Assembly: GCA_017405465.1 (NCBI GenBank)
Contig: JAFRAJ010000015.1
Span: forward strand, 1-52,889
Source of the DNA: Oscillospiraceae bacterium
GTDB lineage: Bacteria > Bacillota > Clostridia > Oscillospirales > Ruminococcaceae
DNA length: 52,889 bases
Reading direction: 5' to 3'
Part shown: in pieces, positions 51,881-52,889 of the stretch
Position numbering within the stretch: the first letter of the stretch is position 1
Layout: each line of letters opens with the position of its first letter
Program-made: the position numbers and the translations under genes
Notes under the pieces: generated by a model
Told to the model about the DNA's origin: nothing
Seen by the model: the letters and a program-made list of their open reading frames with translations, nothing else
Databases searched by the model: none

Positions 51881-52609
51881 ATGAAAAAGCGCAAGTTCAA
51901 ACCGGGTGAATACTGGATACTCGTCGGAGGCATCCTCCTGATAGCCTTCGCCGTTCTCTTCTTCCTTGCTGCAGCAGGGAAAGAAAAGCTCCTTGTCGGT
52001 GTCATGACCGGGCTCGGGATCGTCGCGGTCATCGCCGGTTTTCTGATCGGCGCCTTTGCGGGAGCGGCCGCCGCTTTCGGCATAATCTGGGTACTCGTAC
52101 AGATCATGGAGGTATTCACGAAAGGATTCGGATACATCTTTCTGGCCGGAGGCATCGCGATGCTCATCTGGTGGCTCATCGAGTGTTTCCCGAAGCATAG
52201 CGCCTCGTACACGTCTTCCGGAAGTTCAGACTCTTCGTCGGAAAAGTCATCTTCCGAAAGATATTCCTTCTCTTCTGAGCCGGTTCACATCTACTGGCCT
52301 GAATGGGATGATTACAAGGATAGAAAAGACTATAAGGAGATCCACATCAGCCTCGGAGATACCGATGCTAACTACGCAGCTTTTCTAGTCCTGGATGAAG
52401 GTACGAGACTCTACATTACCGGAAATGTGAAGGATGATTCCCGGGACCTCTCACTCGAATATAACGGAAAGTTTAGTCATTTCTGCACATTAAGAGGAGA
52501 TCTCCTGGATAAAATGATGGAGCTCTCCCCCAAGGTTATGTTCGTAACCAAGGTCAGCAAGGCGCCCGGAAACACATGGGCAGATTTAAGGTGCTTCAGG
52601 AAAAACTAG
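51881..52609 (+). CDS. Membrane protein, uncharacterised, possibly truncated by an insertion
   Basis: A 242-residue protein from the ATG at 51881 (a GTG at 51875 is just upstream), with GGAAAGAG as ribosome binding site. Three to four hydrophobic helices occupy residues about 12-105, then a Ser-rich linker and a 100-residue C-terminal domain (IHISLGDTDANYAAFLVLDE, LSLEYNGKFSHFCTL). No family is recognised. The stop codon TAG lies within sequence that resembles the right end of an IS200/IS605 element, so the natural C-terminus may have been altered. Confidence 0.65.
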   Translation: MKKRKFKPGEYWILVGGILLIAFAVLFFLAAAGKEKLLVGVMTGLGIVAVIAGFLIGAFAGAAAAFGIIWVLVQIMEVFTKGFGYIFLAGGIAMLIWWLIECFPKHSASYTSSGSSDSSSEKSSSERYSFSSEPVHIYWPEWDDYKDRKDYKEIHISLGDTDANYAAFLVLDEGTRLYITGNVKDDSRDLSLEYNGKFSHFCTLRGDLLDKMMELSPKVMFVTKVSKAPGNTWADLRCFRKN

Positions 52610-52650
52610 CGCGGACCCCCGTGACTTGAGTCGTGGGAGGAGGGCTAATT
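52609..52650 (+). mobile_element. IS200/IS605-type right-end hairpin scar (omega-RNA-like)
   Basis: The sequence CGCGGACCCCCGTGACTTGA GTCGTGGGAGG resembles the conserved right end of tnpB-carrying IS200/IS605 elements, where it is the 3' end of the guide (omega) RNA. CCCGTGAC (52618-52625) pairs with GTCGTGGG (52630-52637) across TTGA with two G-U wobbles. There is no T tract, so it is not a plain terminator. No tnpA or tnpB gene precedes it. It is probably a relic of a lost element or a non-autonomous copy. Confidence 0.5.
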
Positions 52651-52889
52651 TCTTATCAATACTCTAATACTGGTATGCAGTATCGTTTAATGACTGTTAA
52701 TGACATGTTTTCTGCTGCTCCATTTTGCGCCATTAACCATAGCGCATAATATAGTACAGTGAATTTCGAGAAAAGTATTGATTATTTTGCAGAGATGTTA
52801 TATATTGTGGTCCTGAACGAATGGAATGTGTCGGCACCCGGAGTGCAAGTGAATGCGGATCGTATACTGATGATGCTTTTCGACTCATC
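52651..52889. other. Unassigned right end of the window
   Basis: About 240 AT-rich bases with no complete gene. An open reading frame from an ATG at 52796 runs off the right edge for 31 codons but has no recognisable sequence and no clear ribosome binding site. Nothing firm can be said. Confidence 0.4.

Noticed and set aside
1..52889. CRISPR arrays, tRNA, rRNA
   Set aside because: No regularly spaced repeats and no convincing tRNA or rRNA sequence were seen when reading through the window; a dedicated RNA search would settle this.

Overview
The window looks like chromosome of a low- to mid-GC Gram-positive anaerobe, most likely a gut-associated member of the class Clostridia. The basis is indirect: strong AGGAGG-type ribosome binding sites, TTG and GTG starts, a sortase-type surface protein, HxlR and TetR regulators, DUF6273 and DUF4062/TPR proteins, an iron-dependent alcohol dehydrogenase, and M29 and M42 peptidases. 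No rRNA, tRNA or CRISPR array was seen, so the lineage is an inference.

Layout. 1-4.0 kb: 5' part of an acyltransferase-3 membrane enzyme, a small DUF2268-like zinc protease and a three-module DUF6273 protein, all on the minus strand. 4.1-8.8 kb (plus strand): a TetR regulator and a complete Lon protease whose promoters share a GAACRTTCA motif, then a uroporphyrinogen-decarboxylase-family protein overlapping a small membrane protein. 8.9-11.9 kb: a secreted, probably sortase-anchored surface protein and an acidic protein with YD-like motifs. 12.2-16.3 kb: a compact five-gene minus-strand operon (APH-fold kinase, CFI-box protein, QueC-like enzyme with an extra C-terminal region, small P-loop kinase, SDR oxidoreductase). 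This is the best candidate here for an undescribed pathway. 16.6-17.8 kb: an AT-rich orphan gene with an MrcB-type N-terminus and a NOV_C nuclease-like C-terminus.

18.1-29.7 kb is mostly single metabolic and housekeeping genes: DUF4139 protein, GNAT acetyltransferase, YdcF-like protein, M29 aminopeptidase, multi-pass membrane protein, a divergent HxlR/flavin-reductase pair, a second APH-fold kinase, a class-C beta-lactamase-fold hydrolase and a type-B carboxylesterase. 29.8-38.1 kb is a defence island: a transposon-type helix-turn-helix/coiled-coil gene, a complete type I restriction-modification operon (hsdR-hsdM-hsdS plus a ribbon-helix-helix-like gene), a decayed N-terminal fragment of a second HsdR, an AT-rich orphan and a NERD nuclease-domain protein.

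38.2-52.6 kb: radical-SAM protein of the spore-photolyase-like group with a small partner, DUF2284 metal protein, Fe-alcohol dehydrogenase, a DUF2161 PD-(D/E)XK protein, a PatB/MalY C-S lyase, a 1043-residue protein with two DUF4062-like domains and about ten TPRs, an M42 peptidase, a membrane protein with YD-like motifs, a DUF3810 metalloprotease and a membrane protein ending at an IS200/IS605-like hairpin scar. Convergent pairs are mostly separated by strong bidirectional hairpin terminators.
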